Source of the DNA: DASXHY01 sp035552155
Lineage (GTDB): Bacteria; Verrucomicrobiota; Verrucomicrobiia; Limisphaerales; DASXHY01
Assembly: GCA_035552155.1 (NCBI GenBank)
Contig: DASZLX010000042.1
Location: 15,207-79,206, forward strand
Reading direction: 5' to 3'
DNA: 64,000 bases
Each line of letters begins with the position of its first letter. Positions within the stretch are counted from its first letter, which is position 1. The translations under genes and the position numbers were made by a program. The notes beneath the pieces were generated by a model. That model worked only from the letters and a program-made list of their open reading frames with translations. It was not told the origin of the DNA and did not search any database. Shown here one piece after another: positions 1 through 9,046 of the stretch.

Positions 1-3000
1 GCAGCAACCTCCCCACGCCGTTATTTTTCTGACAAGCATACCGATGCCCGAATGCATCTGGGCGGCATTGGAACCGGGAACTTTGAAATCGGCGCCGACG
101 GTCAACTCACTACCTGGCAGCTCTTCAATACGCTTCGCGACGGCCAGGTGCCGTTTTATTTCGCAGTCAAAACGGGGAACACGGCGAAGTTACTGCAAAC
201 GACCGGCGGCCCGGAATGGCCGCGAATTCAACAAATCGAAATGACGGGAGAATATCCCGTCGCTACTTTGCGCTTCCATGACGCCGGCCTGCCCGTTCAT
301 CTGGAGTTGGAAGCGTTCACTCCCTTTGAACCGTTGGATTCCAGTTTCTCTTCCAAGCCGCTGGCCGTGTTCAAGTTTCGCGCGACGAATCCGACCCGCG
401 AGACACAAACTATTTCTTTGGCCGCGCTGCTCACCAATCCAGTGGGCTATGCGGCAATTGGCGAGATTCAAAACGACGCTCATCCCAGTCTCGGTTGGAA
501 TAGCAACGAAAGCTTTCGCGAGGGCGACGCCCAGGGATTGCTGATAAGCGCTCAAAGCGGAAATGAGCCGTCATTGGATGAGCCGGTATGCCTTTATTTG
601 CTGAAAGATTTGTTTGTCATCCCGCCGGATCCGAATGCGGGAAATAAAGACGAAGCTTATATCGCGCCGGGCGAATTAGACATACCTCCTCTGGATCGGC
701 CAAAAAATTTGAGAGTCGAAGTCATCGGTGGTAAACCATTTTCAGCCGCGAGTTTGTCGCCTTCCGCGCACTCAGTGATTTGGTTGGAAGACGCGCCGGT
801 TGATTTGGATTCGGCACTTCTCACCGGAGTCAAGGAGGCCGTTGAAGCCGGAGCGGCCCTGGTGTTTTCCGGAAACAAAATGCCGTTGTTAAACGGTTAT
901 GCGGCGGCGACTGGAGGAAAATCATCGGTCGAAACGGCCTTGCGACCGGACGTCGTCTTTGAAGATTTCGAGAGTGGTTATGGAAAATGGATTGTGGAGG
1001 GCACTGCGTTTGGCGGCGAACCGGAACACGGCACGTTGGGCGGCCAACAGGCGGTTTCGGGATTTCTCGGCAAAGGCCTGGTGAATTCCTTCGTGGGAGG
1101 TGATGACTCAACCGGTAAATTGACCAGCCGGAATTTTGTCATCGAGAGAAAATTTATCGGCTTTTTAATCGGCGGTGGACAACGCGCAACGACCCAGATT
1201 CGCCTGCTCATCAATGGCAAAATCGTCCGCGCTTCGTCGGGAGCGGATAACGAGCGATTGCGGCGGGAAGTTTGGGACGTGGCGGAATTCTCCGGCCAGC
1301 AAGCTCATCTTGAAATCGTCGATGAGCAAAAAGGCCCCTGGGGACATATCAATATCGACCAGATCATTTTCACCGATTGGCCGGGCGATATCGCGTCGCT
1401 TAAATTGGTGGAGGAATTGTTGCCGGTCCGATTCAGCGGAATGGAAAAGCCGCCGGGAAAAGCAGGGGAGACTGCGCGGATTATCCTGCGCGATCCGGTG
1501 CTGCTTTCGGATGGCGAACGTTCCAAAGCGATTAACGGTCTCGAACAATTCACCCGCACAATCGGCAAGGGAAAAGTTGTGTTGCTGGCGGGACAGTTGC
1601 TCAATCCGGCTCATACGTATTCCGCTTTTGCGCGTCAGGACGCGTATTCCGTGCTCTGTTCGCTGACGGGCGCCCGCTACACAATCACCGTGGAACAATC
1701 CGCCAAAGAGCCGGGCTTCGGAACGCTGGCGCTGGCCGCTTTGTCCGGCCAGGTAACGGGCCTCTCGAGTTTTGAAAATTGGGACGATGCCTGGAATCAA
1801 TTTCGGGAGCAGGGCCGCTTTGAGGAATTCGAGTCGCTCAAGGCGAGCGAGCCTACCGGTCGTGGTCAAACAACCCACTGCGCCCTGGCGTCCACCGTTT
1901 CAGTTCCCGCCGGCGGCACCGTGGAAATTCCTTTTCTGTTTGCCTGGCATTATCCGAACAAATACAGCAGCGCCGGAAACTGGATGGGATGTCATTACGC
2001 CACTCAATACCGGGATGCGCGTGCGGTCATTCGCGAGGCTGCCGGCCAATACGTTGAACTAGAAAAAAGAACCGAGGCGTTCCGCCGAACTTTCTACGAC
2101 AGCCGCCTCCCGTATTGGCTCCTGGATTGCATCACGGCAAACTCGGCAACCATCCGGCACATCGGGGTCGTTTTCAGAATCGCCAACGGAGACATTTACG
2201 GGTGGGAAGGTTCCAACGGCTCTTGCGAACCGACCTGCACTCATGTCTGGGGTTATGAGCAGTCGCTGTCCCGCCTCTTTCCGGACCTCGAAAGGGACAT
2301 GCGCCGCATCGATTACTTTCACCAGCAGAACGCGGACGGCGGAATCAATAATCGCACGAACGTGCCGTCCCCGCCGCATCCGACGGGTCAACGTCCGTTT
2401 ACCGACGGTCATGCCAGTTGCATTCTCAAAGCGTATCGCGAGGCGTTAAATTCGCCCGACGAATCCTTCTTCCGTGAATACTGGCCGCGCGTGAAGCAGG
2501 CGGTGGAATATTTAATTACTCGCGACGCAAACGGGGCCGGCGGCCAACCGATCGGCATTTTGCAGGACGACCAATGGAATACTTACGATGAAGCATTGCA
2601 CGGAGTGACCACTTTTATCAGCGGCTATTACCTGGCAGCGCTTCGTGCGGGCGAGGAATGGGCGCGGCGAATGGGCGATGCCGTCAGCGCCGGGCGGTAT
2701 CGCGAGATTTTTGAAAGCGGCCAGAAGCAACTCATCGCTCTGTGTTGGAATGGAGAATATTTTCAACAGCACCTTCCCGATTATGCCAGGCGTCCGGGCG
2801 AGGTCGGGCCCGGCTGCATGTCTGACCAATTGATCGGACAATGGTGGGCGCATCAGCTGGGTCTGGGATATATTTTTCCGAAAGACAAGGTCGTTTCCGC
2901 TTTGCGCTCGATTTTCAAATACAATTGGAAATCCGATCTAACCGACTGGGAACAGAAACCGCGGATGTATGTCGGCGAGCGCGACAAGGGCCTGGTCATT

Positions 3001-3606
3001 TGCACTTGGCCGAAAGGCGGTCGTCCCGATGACGTCATGCTTTATTCGGACGAGATCTGGACGGGAATAGAGTACCAGGTGTCCGCCCACATGATCTATG
3101 AGGGAATGACCGAGGAGGCATTTTCAATCGTTCGAGGCGCACGCGATCGTTATGACGGCATCCCGCGGCCCCCGGCGGGGCGGAACCCGTGGTGCGAAAT
3201 CGAATGCGGCGGGCATTACACCCGTGCGATGTCATCGTGGTCGCTGCTGCTCGCACTTTCCGGTTTTGAATGCGATGGGCCGCGCGGGATCTTGCGATTC
3301 AATCCACGTTATCACCCGGAAAATTTCAAGTGCTTCTTTTCCACGCCACAAGGCTGGGGCAGCTTTGCTCAAACGCGGGAGGCCCAAATCCAAAAAGTGT
3401 CCCTCACGATTGAAGCGGGGAGCGTAAATGTTGAGACGCTCCATCTCAAATTGGCGGCTGGCAAAAAACCTTCTAAAGTTTTGGCTTCCGGTGCGGGAGG
3501 GCAACATTCGCTGGAGTTTGAAGCCCAGGACAATTCCCTCAGCATCCGCTTTGAAAAAAAAGTGACCCTGACGGAAAAGAATCGCTTGGAAATTATCATC
3601 CAATAA
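1..3606 (+). CDS. GH116-like glycosidase (beta-glucosidase/xylosidase type) with nested inserted domains; 5' end outside window
   Basis: The frame is open from base 1 and already reads as protein before the first ATG (base 52), so the gene starts upstream. The entry motif LGGIGTGNFEIGADG is typical of the GH116 N-terminal beta-sandwich. The (alpha/alpha)6 catalytic part includes CEPTCTHVWGYEQ (about 2224-2262) and NTYDEALHG (about 2578-2604); by family analogy NTYD carries the acid/base Asp, and an upstream Glu is the nucleophile. The C-terminus has CGGHYTRAMSSWS. At least 1,200 residues is long for the family because about 300 residues are inserted (about 765-1690): a glutamine-amidotransferase-like fold split by a jelly-roll module of the kind found in levanases (about 955-1380). 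It probably cleaves beta-linked glucosides or xylosides. The sugar ABC genes follow after 155 bp. Family call is good; the substrate is unknown. Confidence 0.8.
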   Translation, partial: AATSPRRYFSDKHTDARMHLGGIGTGNFEIGADGQLTTWQLFNTLRDGQVPFYFAVKTGNTAKLLQTTGGPEWPRIQQIEMTGEYPVATLRFHDAGLPVHLELEAFTPFEPLDSSFSSKPLAVFKFRATNPTRETQTISLAALLTNPVGYAAIGEIQNDAHPSLGWNSNESFREGDAQGLLISAQSGNEPSLDEPVCLYLLKDLFVIPPDPNAGNKDEAYIAPGELDIPPLDRPKNLRVEVIGGKPFSAASLSPSAHSVIWLEDAPVDLDSALLTGVKEAVEAGAALVFSGNKMPLLNGYAAATGGKSSVETALRPDVVFEDFESGYGKWIVEGTAFGGEPEHGTLGGQQAVSGFLGKGLVNSFVGGDDSTGKLTSRNFVIERKFIGFLIGGGQRATTQIRLLINGKIVRASSGADNERLRREVWDVAEFSGQQAHLEIVDEQKGPWGHINIDQIIFTDWPGDIASLKLVEELLPVRFSGMEKPPGKAGETARIILRDPVLLSDGERSKAINGLEQFTRTIGKGKVVLLAGQLLNPAHTYSAFARQDAYSVLCSLTGARYTITVEQSAKEPGFGTLALAALSGQVTGLSSFENWDDAWNQFREQGRFEEFESLKASEPTGRGQTTHCALASTVSVPAGGTVEIPFLFAWHYPNKYSSAGNWMGCHYATQYRDARAVIREAAGQYVELEKRTEAFRRTFYDSRLPYWLLDCITANSATIRHIGVVFRIANGDIYGWEGSNGSCEPTCTHVWGYEQSLSRLFPDLERDMRRIDYFHQQNADGGINNRTNVPSPPHPTGQRPFTDGHASCILKAYREALNSPDESFFREYWPRVKQAVEYLITRDANGAGGQPIGILQDDQWNTYDEALHGVTTFISGYYLAALRAGEEWARRMGDAVSAGRYREIFESGQKQLIALCWNGEYFQQHLPDYARRPGEVGPGCMSDQLIGQWWAHQLGLGYIFPKDKVVSALRSIFKYNWKSDLTDWEQKPRMYVGERDKGLVICTWPKGGRPDDVMLYSDEIWTGIEYQVSAHMIYEGMTEEAFSIVRGARDRYDGIPRPPAGRNPWCEIECGGHYTRAMSSWSLLLALSGFECDGPRGILRFNPRYHPENFKCFFSTPQGWGSFAQTREAQIQKVSLTIEAGSVNVETLHLKLAAGKKPSKVLASGAGGQHSLEFEAQDNSLSIRFEKKVTLTEKNRLEIIIQ

Positions 3607-3761
3607 AAAATAATCCGGTTGATGGATTTTCCGTGAAGAAACATTGATTTCGCAACGTGCCCGTGCGTTTTTCCGTGACGAAGTTGCCGGGTCGGGTGAA
3701 AGTGTCCTCAATCACCAGTGGCGGCGCGATATATCTGAAATAAAATTCGCAATCTGAACCG

Positions 3762-4772
3762 ATGACCAAGCATTCAGAAGCGTCGGGCAATTTGTTAAAA
3801 TCCATCTTCTCCAGTCCCGGCAGCCGGGCGTTGCTGGCGCTCGTCCTCGTTTTGGCCACCGGGTTTATTTTCAATGCCGACGGCGCATTTCTAAAACTCG
3901 GCACGCATCGCGACGCGCTCCGCCAGATGTCCGTCTATGGCATTCTCGCCTGCGGACTGACGCCGGTGATTATTTCCGGCGGCATCGATTTGGCCGTAGG
4001 CAGCGTGCTGGCATTGGCCGCGGTTTGCTGCGCGCAAATGGCGATTCACTGGAATTGGGCGGCCGCGGTCGTGGTTGTTTTCACACTGCTTTCGGGGGCA
4101 TTCTGCGGCGGCCTGTCCGGCTTTGTAACGGCGCGGCTGCGAGTTCAGCCGTTCATTGCGACCCTGGCGATGATGGTGCTGGCTCGCGGTCTCGCCAAGT
4201 ATGCCTCCGGCGGGATGAAGGTTTCAACGGCGATTGCGAATGCCGACGGCACCTATCGTTATGTCGATGTGCCGAAACTATTTCGTTTTGTCGACAACCG
4301 CATCATCGGCGGAAACATTTCGGTGGTGACCATTATTTTCCTCGCGTGCGCGGCGGTGGCCTGGTTGCTGATGTCGAAACATTTGTGGGGCCGTTACATT
4401 TATGCGATTGGAGGAAATGAAACCGCATCGCGCTTTTCCGCCGTGCCCGTGGTGAAGATAAAAACTTACGCTTACATTTTCTCGGGGATTTATGCGGGAA
4501 TTGCGGGCATCTGCCAGGCGGCCCAGGAGCAGCAGGGGGACCCGGAAGCAGGTGCCGGTTATGAACTCATTGCGATCGCAATGGTCGTCATTGGCGGAAC
4601 CAGCCTGGCCGGCGGCAGGGGCGGCATCGGCTTGACGCTGCTGGGCGTTTTGACCATCGGTTACCTCGACAAAATTCTAAGCATCAACGCCGTGCCGGAA
4701 GCCGGTCGGCTCGTGTTGACCGGCATCATCATCGTCGTCGCGGTCTTGACCCAACAGAGAAAAAACGCATGA
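3762..4772 (+). CDS. Sugar ABC transporter permease, RbsC-like
   Basis: A 336-residue, very hydrophobic protein with the branched-chain/ribose permease signature: GGIDLAVGSVLALAA near residue 70, then IATLAMMVLARGLA, YAIGGNETASRFS and VIGGTSLAGGRGG. These mark the RbsC/XylH/AraH class of inner-membrane permeases that import monosaccharides. It overlaps the next gene, a sugar-binding lipoprotein, by four bases (ATGA), so the two are translationally coupled. The ATPase subunit (RbsA-like) needed for a working importer is not in the window and may lie upstream of the GH116 gene or elsewhere. The specific sugar cannot be read from the sequence. Confidence 0.92.
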   Translation: MTKHSEASGNLLKSIFSSPGSRALLALVLVLATGFIFNADGAFLKLGTHRDALRQMSVYGILACGLTPVIISGGIDLAVGSVLALAAVCCAQMAIHWNWAAAVVVVFTLLSGAFCGGLSGFVTARLRVQPFIATLAMMVLARGLAKYASGGMKVSTAIANADGTYRYVDVPKLFRFVDNRIIGGNISVVTIIFLACAAVAWLLMSKHLWGRYIYAIGGNETASRFSAVPVVKIKTYAYIFSGIYAGIAGICQAAQEQQGDPEAGAGYELIAIAMVVIGGTSLAGGRGGIGLTLLGVLTIGYLDKILSINAVPEAGRLVLTGIIIVVAVLTQQRKNA

Positions 4773-5737
4773 ACAAAAAAATCATCCCTGTTTTAATAAT
4801 CCTGGCGCTGGCGCCGGCAGTTCTGTTTTTGGCCGGTTGCGGCAAGCCCGCCAAAACCGACGCGTCCAATTCGTCTTCGCCGCAGAAACAATTTGTCATA
4901 GGCATGTCGCAATGCAACCTGGGCGAACCGTGGCGGGTGCAAATGAACGCGGATATTGCCGCCGCGGCGGCGAAACACCCGGAGTTGAAAGTCGTTTTCA
5001 AGGATGCGCAAAACGACACGCTGCAACAGCGCGGCCAGGTGGAGGAATTCGTCAACTCGAAGGCGGATTTGATCATCATCAGCCCCAAAGAAGCCCAGCC
5101 GCTGACGGAGCCGGTGGCGCACGCGATGGCCGCGGGCATTCCGGTTATCGTTTTGGATCGCCGGCTACTCGGCACGAATTACACCTGTTTCATCGGCGCG
5201 GATAACAAAAGAATCGGCAAGGCCGCCGGCGAATGGATAGCCAAAACGCTTGGCGGGAAGGGGAATGTCGTCGAGCTGATGGGCCTGCAAACCTCCACGC
5301 CTGGCCAGGATCGTCACAATGGTTTTCTGGAGGGCATCGCCGGGACGGACATTAAAGTCATTTTCAACGCCGATATGAAATGGCTCGAGCCTGACGCCCG
5401 CAAGGAGATGGAATCCGCCCTGGCCCGTTTCGACAAAATTGATTTGGTTTACGCGCATAACGATCCCGGCGCGCATGGAGCCTGGCTGGCGGCGCAGGCT
5501 GCCGGACGCGACAAGCAGATGAAATTTGTCGGCATCGATGCGCTCCCGCAGGAAGGCGTTGCTTATGTGAAGCAGGGAATTTTAGACGTGACCTTCCAAT
5601 ATCCCACCGGTGGCGCCCAGGCCATCGATACGGCCCTGAAGGTTCTTCACGGAGAATCCGTTCCCAAAGAAATTGTCCTGGGCACTCGTGTTTTCACCAA
5701 GGAAAATGTTGCGCAAGGCGGTGAGGAATTGAAGTGA
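4769..5737 (+). CDS. Periplasmic sugar-binding lipoprotein of the ribose-type ABC transporter
   Basis: A 322-residue protein with a signal peptide and lipobox (FLAGC, mature Cys near residue 24), so it should be membrane-anchored. The rest is a type-I periplasmic binding fold (Peripla_BP_4, RbsB-like): FVIGMSQCNLGEPWR opens the first lobe, followed by DLIIISPKEAQPLTEPV, VIVLDRRLLGTNYTCFIGAD and VYAHNDPGAHGAW. It delivers a monosaccharide to the permease encoded just upstream, whose stop codon it overlaps. Its stop faces the stop of the minus-strand response regulator gene 41 bp away. Confidence 0.92.
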   Translation: MNKKIIPVLIILALAPAVLFLAGCGKPAKTDASNSSSPQKQFVIGMSQCNLGEPWRVQMNADIAAAAAKHPELKVVFKDAQNDTLQQRGQVEEFVNSKADLIIISPKEAQPLTEPVAHAMAAGIPVIVLDRRLLGTNYTCFIGADNKRIGKAAGEWIAKTLGGKGNVVELMGLQTSTPGQDRHNGFLEGIAGTDIKVIFNADMKWLEPDARKEMESALARFDKIDLVYAHNDPGAHGAWLAAQAAGRDKQMKFVGIDALPQEGVAYVKQGILDVTFQYPTGGAQAIDTALKVLHGESVPKEIVLGTRVFTKENVAQGGEELK

Positions 5738-5778
5738 GCAATTGCCGGCGCCATTATTTGCGCGACAGCAGGCGTGAG

Positions 5779-6495
5779 TCACTGATCCCGCAAGCCGGAC
5801 TTGGAAGCCATGTAACGCACCACGGCTTCCGTCCGGGAACTGACGTGTAATTTGCCGAAGACGTGTTTCAAGTGGCTGCAGACGGTATCGATGCTCACTC
5901 CGAGTTTGTCGGCGATTTGTTTGTTGGAATAACCTTGCGACAGTTGAACCAGAATTTGCTCTTCCCGAGTGGTCAAACGCGCGGACTTATCCGCTCCTCG
6001 CTGGCCTCGGCGGCGGAAGGATTCGATGACCCGGCGCGCGATCTGGCTGGTCATCGGCACTCCGCCGCTCGCCACATTGAGCAGTGCATTGCGCAACTCC
6101 GACGGCTTGGTGCGCTTCAGCAGGTAGCCGTCCGCGCCGGCTTCGAGCGCCATGAACACGAGCTCCTGGTCATCCATCGCGGTCAGAATGATGATTTGCG
6201 TTTCCGGAAGGGTTTCCTTCAGGCGGGCGGTGCATTCAATTCCCGACATGCGCGGCAAAAAAATATCCATCAAGACCACGTCGGGCCGCGCCGGCGGAAT
6301 CAGCCGCAAGGCTTCCTCGGCGGTGCCGCAGGTGCAGACGCAGGAGAAATCGGGAAATCCGTTGATGAGTTTGGACCAGCTTAGCCGGGTCTTGGGCTGG
6401 TCTTCCACGAGGGCGATCCGCAGCGGTTTAGGAGCCCCTTTGCCGGCGGCATCCCGCGGATTTCGTTTGGCATCTTCTATCTCGGCACAACTCAT
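5779..6495 (-). CDS. LuxR/NarL-type response regulator
   Basis: A 238-residue regulator. Residues about 26-145 are a receiver domain: LVEDQP gives the acidic pocket, VVLMDIFLPRMSG holds the phospho-acceptor Asp, and DGYLLKR holds the conserved Lys. Residues about 170-235 are a LuxR-type helix-turn-helix (LTTREEQILVQLSQGYSNKQIADKLGVS split over two helices, then LKHVFGKLHVSSRTEA). The start lies 4 bp after the stop of the sensor kinase gene, so the two form a cognate pair on one transcript. Its likely targets are the neighbouring secreted-protein and rhamnosidase genes, some of which carry CACC-N6-GGGG elements upstream (inference). Confidence 0.95.
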   Translation of the reverse strand: MSCAEIEDAKRNPRDAAGKGAPKPLRIALVEDQPKTRLSWSKLINGFPDFSCVCTCGTAEEALRLIPPARPDVVLMDIFLPRMSGIECTARLKETLPETQIIILTAMDDQELVFMALEAGADGYLLKRTKPSELRNALLNVASGGVPMTSQIARRVIESFRRRGQRGADKSARLTTREEQILVQLSQGYSNKQIADKLGVSIDTVCSHLKHVFGKLHVSSRTEAVVRYMASKSGLRDQ

Positions 6496-6499
6496 AGAC

Positions 6500-8017
6500 T
6501 CACGACAGCTCGTTCAATTCCCTTTTCGGCGTCCGGCTCCAGAATCGCCACCGTGATTGCTTCAACGGAACGGAAAACTCAATCCGGCATCCCTCTCCCG
6601 GCCGGCTGACCACTGCGCAGATACCGCCCAGTTCGGCCATTCGCCGGCTCATGTTGAGCAAACCATTGCGGTTACGACCTGCGGCCGCCGGGTCGAACCC
6701 TTTGCCATTGTCCTCCACAGTAACGTTGAGCCGCCCGTGTTCGCAACGGATTTGTAGGCGCAATTCGCTCGCGCCGGAATGTTTGACGGCGTTATTGAGC
6801 GCTTCCTTGGTGACCATCAGCAGCCCGCGGCGAACCGGGAGGTTGAGCTCCAAATCCGGTGTTTCCGTGGCCACATCCAAAAGACATTGAATCGACGTGT
6901 ATTTCAGAAATTGCTCGGCGTAACCGCAGACGTAAGTGGTGAAATCATGCAAATCATCGCGGTTGGGATTGACCGCCCAAAGGACCTCGTCCAGGACCGA
7001 AAGCACATCCCGCGCGTCGTCACAAATCAAATCGATCTGCGGGCGCAGCTTCGCATCCGCCGGCAATTCGCTCTGCGTGACTTCGCCATGCAGGACGAGT
7101 TGCGTGATTTTTGATCCCAAATCGTCGTGAATGTCCATGGCGATGCGGGAACGTTCCCGCTGCAAAAGCCACTGTTCCTTCCGATGCAACGTCAGTTTGG
7201 CCACGAGCCACAGGCAAGTGGCAATGGCCAGAAGGCAGGCCGTCAGCAATGTGGCTTGAACCCATGCCTGTTGCCAGAACGCCAGCCGAACCGGCAGGAT
7301 CGTTGGCATTTTATTCACGCTTTGCGGCGCCTGCCACCAGGGGTCGCCGCCAAAGGGTGCTTTGATGACGGCGGACGGCCAGTCCGGTTTTGGAAACGAA
7401 ATTTTTTGCCAGCTCGCGATGATCTTGGCGTCCGTCAACGACTCGTTTTCATCCATTGCACCTCCACGCAGATACGGGTTAGGAATTATTTTCCAGCTAT
7501 CGTCCGACTTCACGTCGACGCGGCGTCCGTCCTGCAATGCGACCTGCAAGTCCAGAAGCATTCCGGCAAAAGAATAGGAATTGAACGCTTTGATCACCAG
7601 CACGTGCCTGCCCGGAGAAATCAAAGGTGTCAAATCAAAGACGAACAACTCCCGCCATTCGGCGCCATGTCCCAACTCGCGTCCGTCCAGGAAGACGGTA
7701 AACTCATTGTCGACTGTCAGGCAGAGACGGGCCTTCGAGACAATTCCAGAAACGGGAACCGTGAACGATCTCCAGAGCAAACAAGTCTGGTTGTCGGACA
7801 CCGTGGCGCTCCAAATCCAGGAGCCCAGGCCGTTGGTGGGATTGTCGTAAATGCCCGCGCCGGAGGTGGCGTCGTCAATATTGGCCGCGCGTGCCGAGTG
7901 CAGGCTGGCGCCCACCATCGCCGCGAACAACATCAAGCCCGGGATGAGCAATTCCGCAAACCGGCATCGAGGATGACGCGGTCGCCAGGGCTGATTAACC
8001 TTGAGCGCGGGGTGCAA
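6500..8017 (-). CDS. HisKA_3-type sensor histidine kinase with a GH78-like beta-sandwich sensor domain
   Basis: A 505-residue membrane kinase. A signal/anchor segment (LLIPGLMLFAAMVGASLH) precedes a periplasmic beta-sandwich (about residues 55-190) with VDNEFTVFLDGRELGHGAEW and HVLVIKAFN. That domain aligns by eye with the residue 200-290 domain of the rhamnosidase encoded at 12985-17244. One membrane helix (about 250-272) leads to the dimerisation/phospho-acceptor helix RIAMDIHDDLGSKITQ (His near 297) and a C-terminal HATPase_c domain (NAVKHSGA, VEDNGKGFDP, NGLLNMSRR). The start is a TTG at 8017; the frame is open back to the pseudopilin stop at 8087 but has no ATG or GTG. It probably phosphorylates the regulator 4 bp downstream. 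Confidence 0.9.
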   Translation of the reverse strand: MHPALKVNQPWRPRHPRCRFAELLIPGLMLFAAMVGASLHSARAANIDDATSGAGIYDNPTNGLGSWIWSATVSDNQTCLLWRSFTVPVSGIVSKARLCLTVDNEFTVFLDGRELGHGAEWRELFVFDLTPLISPGRHVLVIKAFNSYSFAGMLLDLQVALQDGRRVDVKSDDSWKIIPNPYLRGGAMDENESLTDAKIIASWQKISFPKPDWPSAVIKAPFGGDPWWQAPQSVNKMPTILPVRLAFWQQAWVQATLLTACLLAIATCLWLVAKLTLHRKEQWLLQRERSRIAMDIHDDLGSKITQLVLHGEVTQSELPADAKLRPQIDLICDDARDVLSVLDEVLWAVNPNRDDLHDFTTYVCGYAEQFLKYTSIQCLLDVATETPDLELNLPVRRGLLMVTKEALNNAVKHSGASELRLQIRCEHGRLNVTVEDNGKGFDPAAAGRNRNGLLNMSRRMAELGGICAVVSRPGEGCRIEFSVPLKQSRWRFWSRTPKRELNELS

Positions 8018-8086
8018 AGGGCTTCTGCTTTCGTCGGCTTCATTGTAGCCGCGCGGCGTCTTTGGAAAAGAGGATTCGGTGAATGG

Positions 8087-8953
8087 CTACCACAGGCTAT
8101 CCGGATAGGTGGCATCAAACACCGCTCTCAGGTCCGGATCAAACGGCTTGGTCGTGGCTGCCGGGTTGGAAGACCCGTAACTCGCCGGACTGCGTTTCAA
8201 TAAATGCGTGGTGCCTGCCACCCACTTATTCAGCGTGGCGTGTCCATCGGCAAAAGACCATTGCCCAAAATTACCGTGCCGGCTCGCCGGAATGTTGCGC
8301 CAGTTGCCGTTCAACTTGCCGCTGGGATTCAGGTTCACCGCAAAGTAACCGTCATCGATGCTGGTCAGGGTCGGATTCGGATCGTCCTGTTCATCGACAA
8401 AAAACATCGCATCGGAAGGGCCGGGAGTTTTGATAGTCGAAAACTTGAGGTTTTCCGGTATGCCGGTATGGACACCGATCGCGCTGCCGCCGTTGTTTCC
8501 CATCATTCCATTCAAGGAATAACTGCGCACCCGGGAAAAGGCGGAGTTCAGCAGCGGAATAATGTCGCTGGGGCAGTGATAAATGCCGATCGATTGGTCG
8601 TAAGGAAACAGCACCGCCTGCTGTAAATCCATGGTGTTGGTCGCATCCGGCAGCGCGCCGACATTTCCGGCAACCCATCCTTGCGCGCCCACGCCCGCGT
8701 CGCCGTTTTCAACAATGGCATCCTGGTTGTCGCCCGCGTAGAGCATCGCGCAAACCGTGAGTTGTTTCAGATTGTTGATGCAACTGATCGCCTTCGCCTT
8801 CTCCTTGGATCGGGACAGCGCCGGTAAAAGCATCGCCGCCAGGATGGCAATGATGGCAATCACCACGAGAAGTTCAATCAGTGTGAAACCTCGTCGCCCA
8901 CGAAAAACCCGGGGCTTACCGGACGGGTTGATTCTAACCGTTTTAATGCTCAT
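8087..8953 (-). CDS. Prepilin-type (type II pseudopilin-like) protein with H-X9-DG C-terminus
   Basis: 288 residues. The N-terminus has a basic leader (FRGRRG) followed by FTLIELLVVIAIIAILAA, the cleavage/methylation site and hydrophobic helix of type IV pilins and type II pseudopilins. The body is the Planctomycetes-Verrucomicrobia-Lentisphaerae type, with NNLKQLTVCAMLYAGDNQD and the C-terminal motif HGNFGQWSFADG, an exact H-X9-DG. The ATG at 8953 is preferred over a longer reading from 9019 because GAGGTAACC lies directly before it and the extra residues fall inside the 8992-9021 hairpin. It sits between a giant secreted-protein gene and the sensor kinase, all read leftwards. Role in export or surface display is inferred. 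Confidence 0.93.
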   Translation of the reverse strand: MSIKTVRINPSGKPRVFRGRRGFTLIELLVVIAIIAILAAMLLPALSRSKEKAKAISCINNLKQLTVCAMLYAGDNQDAIVENGDAGVGAQGWVAGNVGALPDATNTMDLQQAVLFPYDQSIGIYHCPSDIIPLLNSAFSRVRSYSLNGMMGNNGGSAIGVHTGIPENLKFSTIKTPGPSDAMFFVDEQDDPNPTLTSIDDGYFAVNLNPSGKLNGNWRNIPASRHGNFGQWSFADGHATLNKWVAGTTHLLKRSPASYGSSNPAATTKPFDPDLRAVFDATYPDSLW

Positions 8954-8991
8954 GGTTACCTCGTTTAATCGGCCATTGATTGCGGCGGTTT

Positions 8992-9021
8992 GATTGCCCG
9001 GGGCGCACGCCCCGGGCAATC
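8992..9021 (-). terminator. Strong GC hairpin between giant secreted-protein gene and pseudopilin gene
   Basis: A perfect inverted repeat: 14-base arms at 8992-9005 and 9008-9021 around a 2-base centre, effectively a 13-bp stem with a 4-base loop, core GCCCGGGGC. It begins 26 bp past the stop of the gene ending at 9047 and ends 38 bp before the pseudopilin start. No U-tract follows, so partial termination or 3'-end stabilisation is as likely as full termination. Confidence 0.65.
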
Positions 9022-9046
9022 GCTTATACCCACCACATCTGTGTCC

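Noticed and set aside
7127..8203. A 358-codon plus-strand frame opposite the sensor kinase
   Set aside because: Arg/Gln/Gly-rich with no motif; it runs antisense to a kinase with all catalytic motifs and crosses two gene boundaries.
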